Source of the DNA: Asterias rubens
Lineage: Eukaryota > Echinodermata > Asteroidea > Forcipulatida > Asteriidae
NCBI RefSeq assembly: GCF_902459465.1
Contig: NC_047070.1
Coordinates: 14,782,156-14,846,155, forward strand
Direction of reading: 5' to 3'
DNA: 64,000 nt
Under the pieces are notes generated by a model, which worked only from the letters and a program-made list of their open reading frames with translations, searched no databases and had not been told where the DNA came from. Position 1 is the stretch's first letter; every line of letters starts with the position of its first letter. The position numbers and the translations under genes were made by a program. This document shows positions 12,401 to 20,247 of the stretch, one piece after another.

Positions 12401-15400
12401 TAATTATTAGCATAAAACCTTACTTGGTAATGAGTAATGGAGAGCTGTTCAAAAACATTGTGAGAAACGGCCCCCTCTGAAGTAATGTAGTTTTCGAGAA
12501 AGGAGTAATTTTCCATGAATTTGATTTCGAGACCTCAGAATTAGATTTTGAGGTCTCGAAATCAAGCATCTGAAAGCACACAACTTTGTGTGACAAGGGT
12601 GTTCTTCCTTTCATTTTTATCTCGCAACTTCGACGACCAATTGAGCTCAAAATTGTACAGGTTTGTTATTTTTGAAAAACAGCTTTACCGAATTTGGCTC
12701 AAGTTTCTGAATTTCTGGTAGTGGCTGTGCTCATATTGATGGAATAGAAAATGTTTCTTTTTTTTTACCAGCAATATATAACTGATATGAGCCGATGGCA
12801 TGAGTCAAAATGAAGAATTAAATAATTTATTTGAAGTAAATACTCTAATAAATTTGGCTTTCCTTTTGCAGACCTGGAGGGAAAGTTTTTTCTGCAAACT
12901 CCTGAGGATATCCAGCAGGACAAACGGCGACAACGAGAACTTGAAGCTCTTCGCTTGGAAAATCTGAAGGAGGTCTTGGAGGAAAGCGAAACGGAAGAGG
13001 ATGGAGACAGTAAATCTGCTCCATCTGACAACAATTCCTTGGACAACAGCGACATCGTCATGTCTCTCTTCGACAACCCCCCAAAGACCGACTTCACCAG
13101 TCCACAGTCCAAGTCACCTGATTCAAATCAGACTCTTAAGATCTTGAATGTACCTTCGTCACCAAAAGAGACGAAAGCCAAACGAGGTTTGTGGACCGAC
13201 GCTGCCAACTCAAACTGGGAGGATGAGATTGTCTTTGCTGTTAAGGAAGTCACTGTTGAGAAGTCACCAGTCACCTTTGAAGGTCATCAACAGGGTTCGT
13301 CAAGTGGTGTTGCGGGAGGTCCTAGTGAGAGGACGGGAAGGGAATCTGGATTTGGATCGGGAGATGAACTCGCAGAGAAGGTCTCTAGAAAGGCTTTAGA
13401 CCCAGACGTGATATCGCATATGTATTTGTCACAGCTAAGCAGCGGAGATGAAGGAGGTGCTAATTGGATGCTGCCCAGTATCGAAGACGACACTCTTGAT
13501 GACAACATCTCAATCAAAGAATCAACGAAAGTTTACGACGAAGAGATCTGCGGACTTGATGACAGTGATGACGATGTGGAGCTCCCTCCTTTTGATGGTG
13601 ACATCTCTTCAGGCATCGATGCTGCAGATGGTGGGATAAAGCCTAATAAAAGTGGACTGTACAGCCTGGTTGGGACAAACAATTATCACCAGGACATTGG
13701 CGTTCACTCGAATGCTACCTCTCCTGCCTGGTCCTCCCCTAACACCTTCTCTCCGATAAGTGCTACCAGTGACATGTCCCTCCCACCAACCCCAAACTCC
13801 TTGAACGGTATGACATCTCCTGCAGTACCCAAAACCTCTCCCAACAGTGGCACTGACCCTTCTTCTGCTGAGCCAATCTATGCAAAGGTTGATCTGACCA
13901 GAAAGAGAAGCAAAGATTCAGTCAAGAACAGCTTGTCCGTGGAAGGCTCATTCGACGGTTCAGAGGGATCTGAGAGTGGCCGTCGAAGTCCTTTCAAAGT
14001 GACCTTCACCACTGAGTACAGAGGCTCGCCGGTGCCTGCGAAGAAGAGCATTTTGTAAGAATAAATCAATTTTATTATTATTTTTATATTTTTTATTTTT
14101 GATGATTGAATTTAAAGTCGCAATCCCATTTTGGTGATCTCTCTGATGCTGCTTCCCAGGTTGCATATTGTAAACTTGATAGTGATCCCTAGCTACATGA
14201 CAGTTATAGGTTGTATGGCTTCTGACTGGCTCCTGCAAAACAACAACAAATTTAACAAAATAGGAAAGTTGCCATCATTAGGGGTAGATAGCTCAGTTGG
14301 TAGAAGGTCAGCTTGTTAATCAGGAGGTCGCAAGTTCAAGTCCTGTTGTAATCAATGTTTCTTTGTTCAACCCAAATTTATGAAAAACCCAATGGCCACC
14401 ATATTTTAACAAAATGTGATGAAATTTGACGAAATGTGCACTCTCATTGGCTGAGAGTTGTGCGTAGCACGTACAGGCATGCACTTTTCCTTTTTTTTTA
14501 ATCATCAAATATAGCGGTGAATAAGGGAATCAATCTGTGGTGAAGAGGTTTTCAACTAGTGGTATAAACCCGCCAAGGCCTGGTTCTTGATAATTTTACC
14601 GAGACGAAGTCGAGGTAAATTATGAAGAACCGGGCCTCATAAATACCTTTTCGGTCATAAAAAATCTTTTAAAAAAAAACACTTTTAAAAAAAAACTGCA
14701 AAAATTTAAATTTTTCAATGATTTTTTTCAACACAACACCCCTCCAGCTATGAAATGGTAAGGCCCTCGGGTAAACAACTTCTTATAAGGAGATTGTGTG
14801 CGCGTCGCGCGTATCGCTCTCGGCCAATCGGAATGAAGAAACTGTCTTATAAGCACAGGTGCAAGCTCGCGTGTCACGCCCATGTTTCAACACTTTTTAC
14901 TGGTCTTTATCAAAGGTTTAAACACCTCCACCAATAGGAATAGCGAAACTATGGTATTTATGAATGACGCTTTAGTGCAATCCATCTATTGGTTTCATAC
15001 AACAGGAAGAACAGTTTTCGCCAAGACGAATCCCCCAACGTGGCGAAGAGAAAGATAAGCAGCGACTACATGGATATAGAGGACATCAACCTGGACGGAC
15101 CATCTGCATCTAAGGAGATTCACTCCAACGGGAAGCCTCCATCCAAGGATAAATCCAACGGTAGCAAAATGCTAGAACATCTCAATGCACAGATGGAGAC
15201 AATGACGGTGTCACTGCCTAAAAACAGGCCATCCCTAGGTGAGTTTTAGAGTTTGGTGTACATATATTTTTGTTATAATAGCATTATCATGTTGGCTATC
15301 GAAAAAACTTGCAGGCAACTCAGAATTTGGGTTGACTGGTCGGGTCGGCGAGCAAAGAAAAAGATATTAGAGACACACACTTAGCAATACAAGTGTATTG

Positions 15401-17625
15401 CTATGGCGCCTTGAACACCCAGCATGGTGGATATGTGCGCATTACAAGTCTTATTATTATTATTATTATTATTATTATGTCGCCATGCTTGAATGTTCAT
15501 TACACCCTTCTTTGGAGAACACAACCATTTTCGCAAAGTATACTACAATGTATATTCGTTTTCAGGAGTTTGCGGGTTGTACCCACAATTTTTGTTGTAT
15601 TGTTAATGTTTTTGTGTATTTGCTTTATGCACAGCGCTAAGACACAGATTTATATTGCTCCTTATCCTAAAAACCCTGTTGTCTTTTCTAACTGCTTTCA
15701 TTTCAACACCCCCCCCCCAGGAATCAGCATCTCTGGAGGAAACGATAGCAAAAATCAACCCGAGGTTAGAATTGATCGCATTTTTCCAGGGGGAGCAGCA
15801 TCAGATGATGGAACCCTCGAGGTAAGATCAGAATCAGTATCAAAGTTTGAACTGTCTTAAACTTGGAAGCCAGCAACATCATTATGAAGTAACAACTGTC
15901 TATGCTGTTACTGTAGCTGGATGCTGGTTTCTGCTTAGCCAGATTTCACTGCGTTCAGCTAATTATTAGACTGGGCCCCTGTTTTTATCCGCAAGGATAA
16001 ACACGGGTACCTGCTACCTGGATCCAGTGATTCCATTGGATACCACATCCTTGGATAAACGTGCAGTTACATAGATGCCCAAACAGTACACTCCTATCAC
16101 GTCCGCCATAGAATTTGTCCGAGTGTGCGAAAGGAATGTAGGTCAAAGGTGAATGTACACGCGGTCTGCAGGACGGTCTCTGGTGTTATTCACGAGCCTC
16201 AAAAGGTGACGTCAGATGTTCAGGCTAGCGATTTATGTGCATAGCCCTGGTCATGTTGTTCTTGGGCTGAAAACAGTTACAGATTTTCGGACGTCTGAAC
16301 TGGAGAAATAGATGAAGACCCTGGGGTTTCAAAACTGAAGCAGTCTAAAGATCAGTCTCACAAAAGCTTTTCACATTAGGGAAATAAGCAGGTCTCCTTG
16401 GTCCTAAGAACACAACAGTTTCAAGTCTTCATCGTGTAAAATGTACCTTTGCTCTGCATAAGCATGGGTCCTTAACATGTATAACATGGGTCTTTGCATA
16501 GTATGTTCACGAGCAACAAGCAAAAACACCTTTTGCAAAACTCACCACAATCTTCCGTGTGAATAAACACCCCACACAGAGACAAGGACCATGGCTACCA
16601 TGCATATGCAAGACGACATTTCAATCCTTTAGGACTCACGAATTAAACAGCTTCATTCTCTCCTCACCGCGCCATGGAAATTCATTGCTCGCCTCTCACC
16701 AAGGTGACCCCGGTTCGATTCCCAGTCGGGGCCATTTGTGAGTCGAGTTGGTTCTCTGCTGTGCCACGAGGGTTTTCCAGACTATCCGGTTTTCCTCCCT
16801 CAGGAAAAAATCAAACACTTTCGATTTTGGCTGTGCTCCGTGTTCATAATGGGTTGATGTGGCTGGCAGCTGAATGTGCCCTTGCATGCCTGCTTCTCAA
16901 ACACGTTGTAGCCGCGTCCTTCGCAATTCAGCTCTAGCTGCGAGTAAGGACGATTAGTCCCCCAAATTATTTTATCACATCTGGCTAAAGGTGTTAATTT
17001 TGACTAGGGGATAAAAATATTATTTGGTTTTACCCTCATACTAATGTTTGGTCCTGTGAAAACAATAACAGGCATATTACTCGCATGGGGTTCGAACCTA
17101 GGACCTTAGCCAATCTAGAGCAGATGTTTTAACATTTAGACCACCTAGATTGCAGAGTATACCGCAACGATTTAATAGATGTTAAGTTTGCATCAGGAAT
17201 AAAGAATATTTGGTTTTACCCTTACACCCATGTTTGTAATGACTGTATACTCCGTACTTTCCTGGGTTGTGAAAAAAATCACAGGCATATTACTCGGATG
17301 GGGTTTGAACCTAGGACCTTAGACAGTCTAGAGCAGATGTTTTAACATCTAAGCCACCGAGATTGCAGAGGGTGCCGCATCAGGAATAAATAGTATTAGT
17401 TGGTTTTACCTTTACACAGGTGTGTTTTCATCTTTGAAACTTTTATTCTTATGCTCTGACCCTCAGGCAGGCATTGAGGTTCTGTCCGTCGACGGTGAGT
17501 CACTACTCAGTGTGAGTCACCCTCAAGCCGTGGATATCATCAGGAAAGCATACCACAACAAGAACAAGGCCACCATTGAGTTTGTCGTCAAGCAGTCATT
17601 TGAAGAAGTAGACACTCATCTGTAA
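286..17625 (+). CDS. PDZD7: PDZD7/whirlin-like PDZ scaffold protein, 15 exons, 5'-partial
   Basis: Coding exons, joined in frame: 286-460, 1289-1483, 3088-3311, 3850-4067, 5177-5330, 6220-6384, 7393-7542, 8558-8829, 9901-10087, 10761-10799, 12120-12197, 12872-14054, 15006-15238, 15721-15821, 17467-17625. They give about 1,176 residues, with the N-terminus before the window. Domain order seen: second half of PDZ1, whole PDZ2, basic linker, harmonin-N-like (HNL) helical domain, long Ser/Asp-rich region, PDZ3, stop. This order is that of PDZD7 and long whirlin (WHRN), which in vertebrates organise the Usher-2 complex at hair-cell stereocilia and photoreceptors; a ciliary or microvillar scaffold role here is inferred. 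PDZD7 and WHRN are vertebrate paralogs, so an invertebrate gene may be the single pro-ortholog; the symbol follows the LZTS neighbour. Introns are full of transposons. The promoter is not in the window. Confidence 0.88.
861..1195. mobile_element. TTAA-type MITE, copy 1 (decayed)
   Basis: It is related to the complete copy at 4605-4966: start ACTGGACAC, the CACAAGTTTTGTG-type middle, and end TTACCAATAG. It lies in the intron after the first exon seen. A TTAA sits nearby at 843-846 but the terminus is eroded. Confidence 0.7.
1289..1483 (+). CDS. PDZD7: PDZD7-like exon: linker and first half of PDZ2
   Basis: The exon follows aaaacag and is followed by gtatgt. Its first base completes the Trp codon begun in the previous exon. 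After a 35-residue linker the exon encodes the PDZ2 beta-A to beta-C strands: RRVIITL, the binding loop CIGLNIRGG, then EYGVGIYVS. The GLNI loop corresponds to the GLGF signature. The length of 195 nt keeps the phase. Confidence 0.87.
1790..2240 (+). mobile_element. tRNA-headed SINE interrupted by a MITE
   Basis: The left part (GTGTGTGGGTTTGAATACTG, then GGTCATGGCACGTGTGTCC) is the B-box side of a SINE family seen again at 8.1, 11.1, 19.5 and 30.2 kb. The right part continues ACCATGATTGCTTCTCTTCA. A 240-bp MITE separates the two halves. Confidence 0.65.
1882..2121. mobile_element. TA-flanked MITE nested in a SINE
   Basis: The termini TTTTCCTGCGGATAAGACGC and GCGTCTTATCCGCAGGAAAA are perfect inverted repeats of 20 bp. 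Both ends are bordered by TA (1880-1881 and 2122-2123), the target duplication of Tc1/mariner elements. No transposase is present. Confidence 0.85.
2330..2520. repeat. Dispersed repeat shared with 540-720
   Basis: A segment GAAGCACTGCAGCTGTTGAC followed by an imperfect hairpin (CAATCTGAGAACAG and TTTCTCAGATTG) resembles AGCGCTGTGCAGCTGTGG with a CAATCTGAGAATAG hairpin at 545-720. The family is not recognised. Confidence 0.45.
2599..2929. mobile_element. TTAA-type MITE, copy 2
   Basis: It begins TTAAAGACACTGGACACTGT and ends AGTGCCTACTGCCTTTAA, flanked by TTAA on both sides. The interior includes the AGATGCTTGATTTCGAGACC segment shared with the other copies. It is located in an intron. Confidence 0.85.
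3088..3311 (+). CDS. PDZD7: PDZD7-like exon: second half of PDZ2
   Basis: The acceptor is ttcaag and the donor gtaaga. The product [20 protein letters not shown] continues through [20 protein letters not shown] and MTIRSV, completing PDZ2. Position alpha-B1 is His (HAQAVELI), which is typical of class I PDZ domains that bind S/T-x-hydrophobic C-termini. The open frame starts upstream at 3008, but the stretch before the AG is intron. Confidence 0.88.
3850..4067 (+). CDS. PDZD7: PDZD7-like exon: linker after PDZ2
   Basis: A long T-tract followed by an AG lies directly before the exon. The codon split as C then GT joins it to the previous exon. The 73 codons are polar and Ser/Thr/Pro-rich, with no fold recognised (for example [14 protein letters not shown] and [13 protein letters not shown]). 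The donor gttggt is weaker than its neighbours. The reading frame agrees on both sides, which supports the call. Confidence 0.75.
4605..4966. mobile_element. TTAA-type MITE, copy 3 (complete)
   Basis: Ends: TTAAAGGCAGTGGACATTAT and AATAGTGTCCACTGGCTTTAA. The terminal inverted repeat is about 25 bp and TTAA borders both ends, as for piggyBac-type cut-and-paste elements. At 362 bp it has no coding capacity. This is the best reference copy in the window. Confidence 0.88.
5177..5330 (+). CDS. PDZD7: PDZD7-like exon: low-complexity linker
   Basis: The acceptor is cttttcacag and the donor gtaagc. The 51 codons encode a Thr/Ser/Gln-rich segment ([16 protein letters not shown]) ending in [14 protein letters not shown]. 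No domain is visible; it is probably a flexible linker with a basic phosphorylation-type site (RSHS). Confidence 0.78.
5810..6110 (-). pseudogene. Non-LTR retrotransposon (LINE) reverse-transcriptase 3' remnant
   Basis: The minus-strand frame ends in [20 protein letters not shown] followed by [12 protein letters not shown]. The A-P-x-L-W-N-x-L-P-x-x-I-R ... F-K-x-x-L-K-T-x-L-F pattern is characteristic of the C-terminus of many metazoan LINE ORF2 proteins (established pattern). Only about 100 codons remain, with no RT catalytic motif. The fragment lies in an intron opposite to the host gene. Confidence 0.75.
6220..6384 (+). CDS. PDZD7: PDZD7-like exon: Lys-rich linker
   Basis: The exon follows ttttcttag and is followed by gtaaga. 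It encodes [20 protein letters not shown], then [20 protein letters not shown], a very basic segment that could be a nuclear-localisation or membrane/actin-contact stretch (inference). It starts and ends in phase 1. Confidence 0.82.
6440..6535. repeat. AAT-repeat and tatagcgc-type repeat fragment
   Basis: (AAT)n leads into GTCTTATATAGCGCACGTAT and ends near TCAAGGCGCTGAG. Similar words occur at 15405-15478 and 23180-23240 in reverse orientation. It is probably the tail of a SINE or LINE family ending in a trinucleotide repeat. Confidence 0.45.
7393..7542 (+). CDS. PDZD7: PDZD7-like exon: linker before the HNL domain
   Basis: The acceptor is gtgcacag and the donor gtaagg; phase 1 at both ends, 50 codons. 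The product ([20 protein letters not shown], then [13 protein letters not shown]) is basic and Ser-rich with no recognised fold. A TA-flanked MITE begins 40 bases after the donor. Confidence 0.82.
7583..7859. mobile_element. TA-flanked MITE, 277 bp
   Basis: TTTTTGACCGCGCGAGGGCG at the left and CGCCCTCACGCGGTCAAAAA at the right are inverted repeats, extending inward to CACTTCCGGGGG / CCCCCGGAAGTG. TA borders both ends (7581-7582 and 7860-7861). Confidence 0.85.
8000..8120. repeat. Short GGAATATTCC-rich repeat cluster
   Basis: Six or so copies of an AGGAATATTCC / TGGAATATTCC palindromic word follow each other at about 17-20 bp spacing. A SINE follows directly. No function is apparent. Confidence 0.6.
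8125..8440 (+). mobile_element. tRNA-headed SINE, subfamily with GGCCTTCAGGCC end
   Basis: The head has CATGGCCTCGTGG...GAGTCCCGGTATTGACAC in tRNA-like order (A box decayed, B box GAGTCCCGG). The body contains GGGGAGGTAGTGCTTTCTGC, CCTACATCCGTATGGACTGT and GTGGCCTTCAGGCC, then an A-rich tail. It is collinear with 11060-11365. Confidence 0.75.
8558..8829 (+). CDS. PDZD7: PDZD7-like exon: Pro-rich linker and start of harmonin-N-like domain
   Basis: The acceptor is aatatag and the donor gtaagg. A Pro-rich part ([19 protein letters not shown]) leads into helices [20 protein letters not shown] and MRHVKW, the first half of the HNL helical bundle. The intron after Trp splits the domain. The position between PDZ2 and PDZ3 is that of the second HNL domain of whirlin and the single HNL of PDZD7 (family knowledge). 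Confidence 0.85.
9135..9446. mobile_element. TTAA-type MITE, copy 4 (left end eroded)
   Basis: It contains the family interior and a good right end (CCAATAGTGTCCAGTGCC then TTTAA). Its right TTAA is also the left TTAA of the next copy. Confidence 0.8.
9443..9835. mobile_element. TTAA-type MITE, copy 5, abutting copy 4
   Basis: It begins TTAAAGGCAGTGGACACTAT and ends CAATAGTATCCAGTGTCTTTAA-like within 9814-9835. It shares one TTAA with copy 4 and stops about 65 bases before a coding exon. Confidence 0.85.
9901..10087 (+). CDS. PDZD7: PDZD7-like exon: second half of harmonin-N-like domain
   Basis: The acceptor is cttccccag and the donor gtacaa. It encodes [20 protein letters not shown], then [20 protein letters not shown] and RFDSMVS, the conserved second half of the HNL fold (L-x-x-L-L-D-x-P-x-K-x-x-L-L-x-x-I/V-R). 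The acceptor lies only about 65 bases past the end of a TTAA MITE, so transposon DNA has landed close to the branch-point region. Confidence 0.88.
10761..10799 (+). CDS. PDZD7: Candidate 39-nt micro-exon of the PDZD7-like gene
   Basis: The segment aaaattgtag, then 39 nt, then gttatt is open in phase ([13 protein letters not shown]). It starts and ends in phase 1, so inclusion or skipping leaves the frame intact. The donor is weak, and no homology is recognised in so short a peptide. It begins with the same Asp-Pro codons as the next exon, which fits a mutually exclusive or optional exon. It could also be chance. Confidence 0.45.
11060..11365 (+). mobile_element. tRNA-headed SINE, same subfamily as 8125
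   Basis: The head TGTCATGGCGGAGCAGTTAA has an A-box-like segment, and GGGTTCGGATCCC is a B-box. The body and A-rich tail match 8125-8440. It sits in an intron of the PDZD7-like gene. Confidence 0.8.
11463..11674. mobile_element. MITE with GGGCC...GTGTGACA ends, copy 1
   Basis: Left GGCCCATGTCACACGAGGCA and right GCCTCGTGTGACAGGGCC form an inverted repeat; AGGCAACCAGCTCCAGGCAA and TTGGTTGCCTCC extend it. It is the same family as 29776-30003. The target duplication is not clear here. Confidence 0.75.
12120..12197 (+). CDS. PDZD7: PDZD7-like exon: short basic linker
   Basis: The exon follows cctcatcag and is followed by gtacag. Its 26 codons in phase 1/1 ([20 protein letters not shown]) contain an RRNS basic phosphosite-like motif (inference). 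Confidence 0.75.
12364..12674. mobile_element. TTAA-type MITE, copy 6 (right end missing)
   Basis: It starts AAAAGGCACTGGACACTATT and runs through the shared interior to ACAGGTTTGTTATTTT, where similarity to the family stops. It lacks the right terminal repeat. Confidence 0.8.
12872..14054 (+). CDS. PDZD7: PDZD7-like large exon: helical start, acidic Ser-rich region, EPIYA-type motif
   Basis: This is the longest exon (1,183 nt), between ccttttgcag and gtaaga; the donor overlaps an in-frame TAA, so the open frame appears to stop at 14058 but is spliced on. It starts with a charged helix ([20 protein letters not shown]), runs into acidic Ser-rich sequence ([16 protein letters not shown]), then Pro/Ser/Thr-rich sequence, and has EPIYAKVDL at 13870-13896. 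No globular fold is recognised; it is probably the disordered region between the HNL domain and PDZ3 of this family. Confidence 0.87.
14280..14345 (+). repeat. tRNA-like fragment (SINE head)
   Basis: TAGCTCAGTTGGTAGAAGGTC followed by AAGTTCAAGTCC resemble the A and B boxes of a tRNA. The acceptor stem does not pair, so it is more likely a SINE head than a tRNA gene. Confidence 0.5.
14510..14965. repeat. Dispersed repeat with GGTTCTT...AAGAACC hairpin, copy 1
   Basis: It contains CCTGGTTCTTGATAATTTTA and TAAATTATGAAGAACCGGG as an inverted repeat near 14578-14636. It ends AATAGCGAAACTATGGTATT, shared with 27095-27115. It ends about 40 bases before a coding exon. Confidence 0.7.
15006..15238 (+). 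CDS. PDZD7: PDZD7-like exon: basic/acidic linker before PDZ3
   Basis: The acceptor is catacaacag and the donor gtgagt. The previous TT joins the first G to make Leu. It encodes [20 protein letters not shown], then [13 protein letters not shown] and finally [13 protein letters not shown], where the PDZ3 binding loop begins. A repeat shared with 26.9 kb ends about 40 bases before the acceptor. Confidence 0.83.
15405..15478. repeat. Short repeat ending in (ATT)n
   Basis: TTGAACACCCAGCATGGTGG, GATATGTGCGCATTACAAGT, then ATT repeated. An almost identical unit is at 23184-23240. Confidence 0.6.
15721..15821 (+). CDS. PDZD7: PDZD7-like exon: first half of PDZ3
   Basis: Ten C residues directly precede the AG acceptor; the donor is gtaaga. 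The exon encodes [20 protein letters not shown] then [18 protein letters not shown] is the carboxylate-binding loop, and [13 protein letters not shown] is the beta-C/alpha-A segment. The pattern matches the third PDZ of whirlin/PDZD7. Confidence 0.86.
16660..16965 (+). mobile_element. tRNA-derived SINE, second family
   Basis: CGGTTCGATTCCCAGTCGGG is a strong B-box context. The body TGCCACGAGGGTTTTCCAGA is not shared with the other SINEs in this window. The tail is near the GCGAGTAAGGACGATTAGTC segment. Confidence 0.65.
17035..17385 (-). mobile_element. Two tandem copies of a tRNA-derived SINE, third family
   Basis: Copies at about 17035-17170 and 17215-17385 share GGCATATTACTCG, GGGGTTCGAACCTAGGACCT (reverse B-box) and GAGCAGATGTTTTAACAT. 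They are related to 31824-31970 (plus) and 63765-63925. They sit just before the last coding exon. Confidence 0.7.
17467..17625 (+). CDS. PDZD7: PDZD7-like terminal coding exon: second half of PDZ3 and C-terminus
   Basis: The acceptor is tgaccctcag and the stop TAA is at 17623-17625. It encodes [20 protein letters not shown], then [20 protein letters not shown] and a short tail ending in EEVDTHL. Alpha-B1 is His (HPQAVDII), so class I. The final T-H-L fits the class I PDZ-ligand pattern S/T-x-hydrophobic. Confidence 0.88.
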   Translation, partial: AGIEVLSVDGESLLSVSHPQAVDIIRKAYHNKNKATIEFVVKQSFEEVDTHL

Positions 17626-19167
17626 GGTCATCATGAGGTCACAGGTCACCTTTGCATTAACTCTGACCTTACCCCTCCTCCCCTTCCTCCTTCAAATCTG
17701 TTAGAATCCAACAGCAAGTGCAGGCCTGGGATTTTGAAAGTTTTAAAGGATATTGCCATTTTCATTTTGCAAAGGGCACTTCCATAGAAAATCTTAGAGT
17801 CAATGGAAACTTGTGAAGGGGCACCAAGGCCAAGACCAAGGGCAACGGAGGCCGTGGCCTCTGTGCCTGCATGTGGTTGTCTCATGTTGTGCTAGCTGAG
17901 CCAATGGTTATTGTTCAGAAAGCTGGCTCTGCTTATCGCCAAATTCTGCACTTGCGATCACCATTTAATTCTTTACTTGCGGCGCTTAATTTTTTTTGCG
18001 CTAGCTGTGTAAGCAAAGAATCCCTAGTTACCACGAGTATGCTGGCCCACAAGCAAAACTTCCCTGCTAACCTGTGAAATATGTTCAAGGAACTTCCTGC
18101 TTCCGTAAGCGCTGATTTTTTTAGTAGACAGAAACAATGACTGGATCTTACAGGGTTCTCATAACACTGTTGTTACCCAGCTTTAAAAACCTGAAAATTC
18201 CTTACAATAGATTGTTTCTGGCTACTTTACCAACAGACCTTTATCATAGTGTGTGGCCAACATGAAATTGTCTCCCATTCAAATCAATGTTTATACCAAA
18301 CCGAGGCTGAAAGGAGAAATAGTCTGGTTCCTTTTTGTATTTAAGGAACATTAGCATCATTTACTTGTTATAGGATACTGGGTATAAATCAGTGCATTAC
18401 AAAACTGAATTTGACTTTGGAGCCCCTCTTTAATTTCCATTGCTTGTTTGTTTGGCGAAATTTGTGAAAATATATCCGTGCCTTGGACCAAATAGTACTT
18501 TTTAAATCTTATTTCGTAGACTCCTTTCATATGATGTCACAAGATCAAGTAGCGCCCTCACTGGGGTCAAAGGGAAAACTATCATTGGTTGGAAGTTGTG
18601 CGTTTCACGTACACTTTGCACATTTCAGTTGATTATTGTGTGGCCGCCTATGCAGCGACTATATTGAAAGCAATATCATTTTATTACCTTTTTTTAAATT
18701 AAGTATTATCTTTTTATGTATACAATAATGCCAGAATTGAGCAAAACAATATCAATAGTACTGTTGTTTATACTTGAACAACAATTAATAATAATGTGTG
18801 CCTTATTGTTTTGCTGCTTTTATTTATAGCGATATTTCACAAATTCTTGTTGTAATGTTTTATACTATCAGTTTTTTTTAGGAGATAGTTTTAATCATCC
18901 TTTTAGAGTCACATTTTTTAACTTTTTATTACATAGTTTCTGAAATTGTTACATATTTAGAACTGTTTGTAAATATAGTAAACGTTTGAATTGTGTGTGA
19001 TGGTTTGAATTTAAGATATGTACAGCAGGGTAATATGGGTATCGTATTTGGTTTTCTTTTTACTTCTTTTCCTTTTGGCATTTTCATTTAAATGTTTGGT
19101 GAAAACAAACCCATTCGGTGTTAAGAATTGATGCTATGGACAAACAATTTGTGTTCTCTTTTTTTTT

Positions 19168-19262
19168 AAAGGAATATTACAGAATTGGTTTTGCTAGCAA
19201 AAAAGGTTGTTGGCAGTGTAAGCACTTTCTGTAGTCCACCATATACATAAACTGACAAACCT
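19168..19262. mobile_element. Second TTAA MITE family, truncated copy
   Basis: AAAGGAATATTACAGAATTG through CATAAACTGACAAACCTGTG matches the first 95 bases of the copy at 20248. A SINE follows directly, so the copy is cut off there. Confidence 0.75.
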
Positions 19263-19279
19263 GTGTAATGGTTTACAAG

Positions 19280-19545
19280 GTGCTGTGGCTCCATATGCTG
19301 CCAATCCAGCCAGGAACACTGGGGCGAACCCCTTGTCTTTTCGATAAGTGCACTGGGTTCTTTTACATGCGTTTACACAACACATGGGACCAACGGCTTT
19401 ACGTCTCATCCGAAGGACGAAGCAATGGTTATGTGTCTTGCTTAAGGACACAAGTATCACGGCTGGGGATTCGAACCCACACTCTGTTGATCAGAAACAC
19501 CAGAGTTTGAATTCGGTGCTCTTAACCGCTCGTCCACGACACTCC
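19280..19545 (-). mobile_element. tRNA-Leu/Ser-like SINE, minus strand
   Basis: Reverse strand reads from GTGTCGTGGACGAGCGGTTA through GGGTTCGAATCCCC, giving clear A and B boxes. The body includes ACGTAAAGCCGTTGGTCCC. It is related to 30225-30415. Confidence 0.75.
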
Positions 19546-20247
19546 CAGAAGTCATAAATATGATTTACAAATGACTTAGTTCATGCAATTCAAAATTCTG
19601 CTTTGTTGTTTTCCCTTTGACCCCAGTGAGGGCGGTGTTTGTACAGCATCATTCGCCCAAATTTGCTTAAAATCAGGTGATGCAACTTTTACTTAGTGAT
19701 TTCTCAATCATAAAATCGATAGCATTCCGATCAAATTACTGAAGAATTTATGGTCACATTTCTCTCTATCTCTTATAGGACTGAATGCAGTGCGTTGTTA
19801 TTGATTTTTATATTGTTTTCTTTTCAACTTCACGTTTGTTTGCAAAGTGCCTTTCAATCAGAACTACCTTTTGTTCCACATGGACAATGAATAGTTCTGA
19901 GAATTGAATTACTGAAATTAGCTAATCTTTAAATATATTTCTTATAGCAGATGAGAACAAATGCCTTCAAATAGGTTAAGGCCGTTTTATATGAAGTCGT
20001 TATTTTTCATTACAACTGAAATTTTTTCTGAAAATGCTGTTGAAGCGTGGGTAGTAGTTGTGTTAGTCTGTCAAATTCAGACTTAGTGTATTTTATGACC
20101 ATGATATCTTGATGCCAAAGCAAAGCATTACTGTCTACATAATATTACATTAGACATGTATTTTATGTTCGATATGGCCTGAGACCTTTGAACCTTTTCA
20201 GCAAAACTGTTGATGATTGTTGATAAATAATATTTAATATGTATTTA

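Larger units (their letters stand above)
18554..19633. mobile_element. Segment bounded by 26-bp perfect inverted repeats
   Basis: 18554-18579 (GCCCTCACTGGGGTCAAAGG and six more bases) is the exact reverse complement of 19608-19633. No target duplication was found and no transposase is open, so the element status is inferred. A SINE and a truncated MITE lie inside. Confidence 0.5.

Noticed and set aside
12955..14058. 367-codon frame taken as a complete gene
   Set aside because: The first Met is internal to an exon starting at 12872, and the TAA overlaps a consensus donor whose use joins in frame to 15006.
14320..14508. Small antisense and intronic frames throughout the PDZD7-like gene
   Set aside because: They overlap MITEs, SINEs or true exons in other frames and have no independent support.
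15393..15860. 155-codon frame covering the exon at 15721
   Set aside because: The upstream part is an ATT-repeat fragment and intron; only 15721-15821 carries PDZ3 and has proper splice ends.
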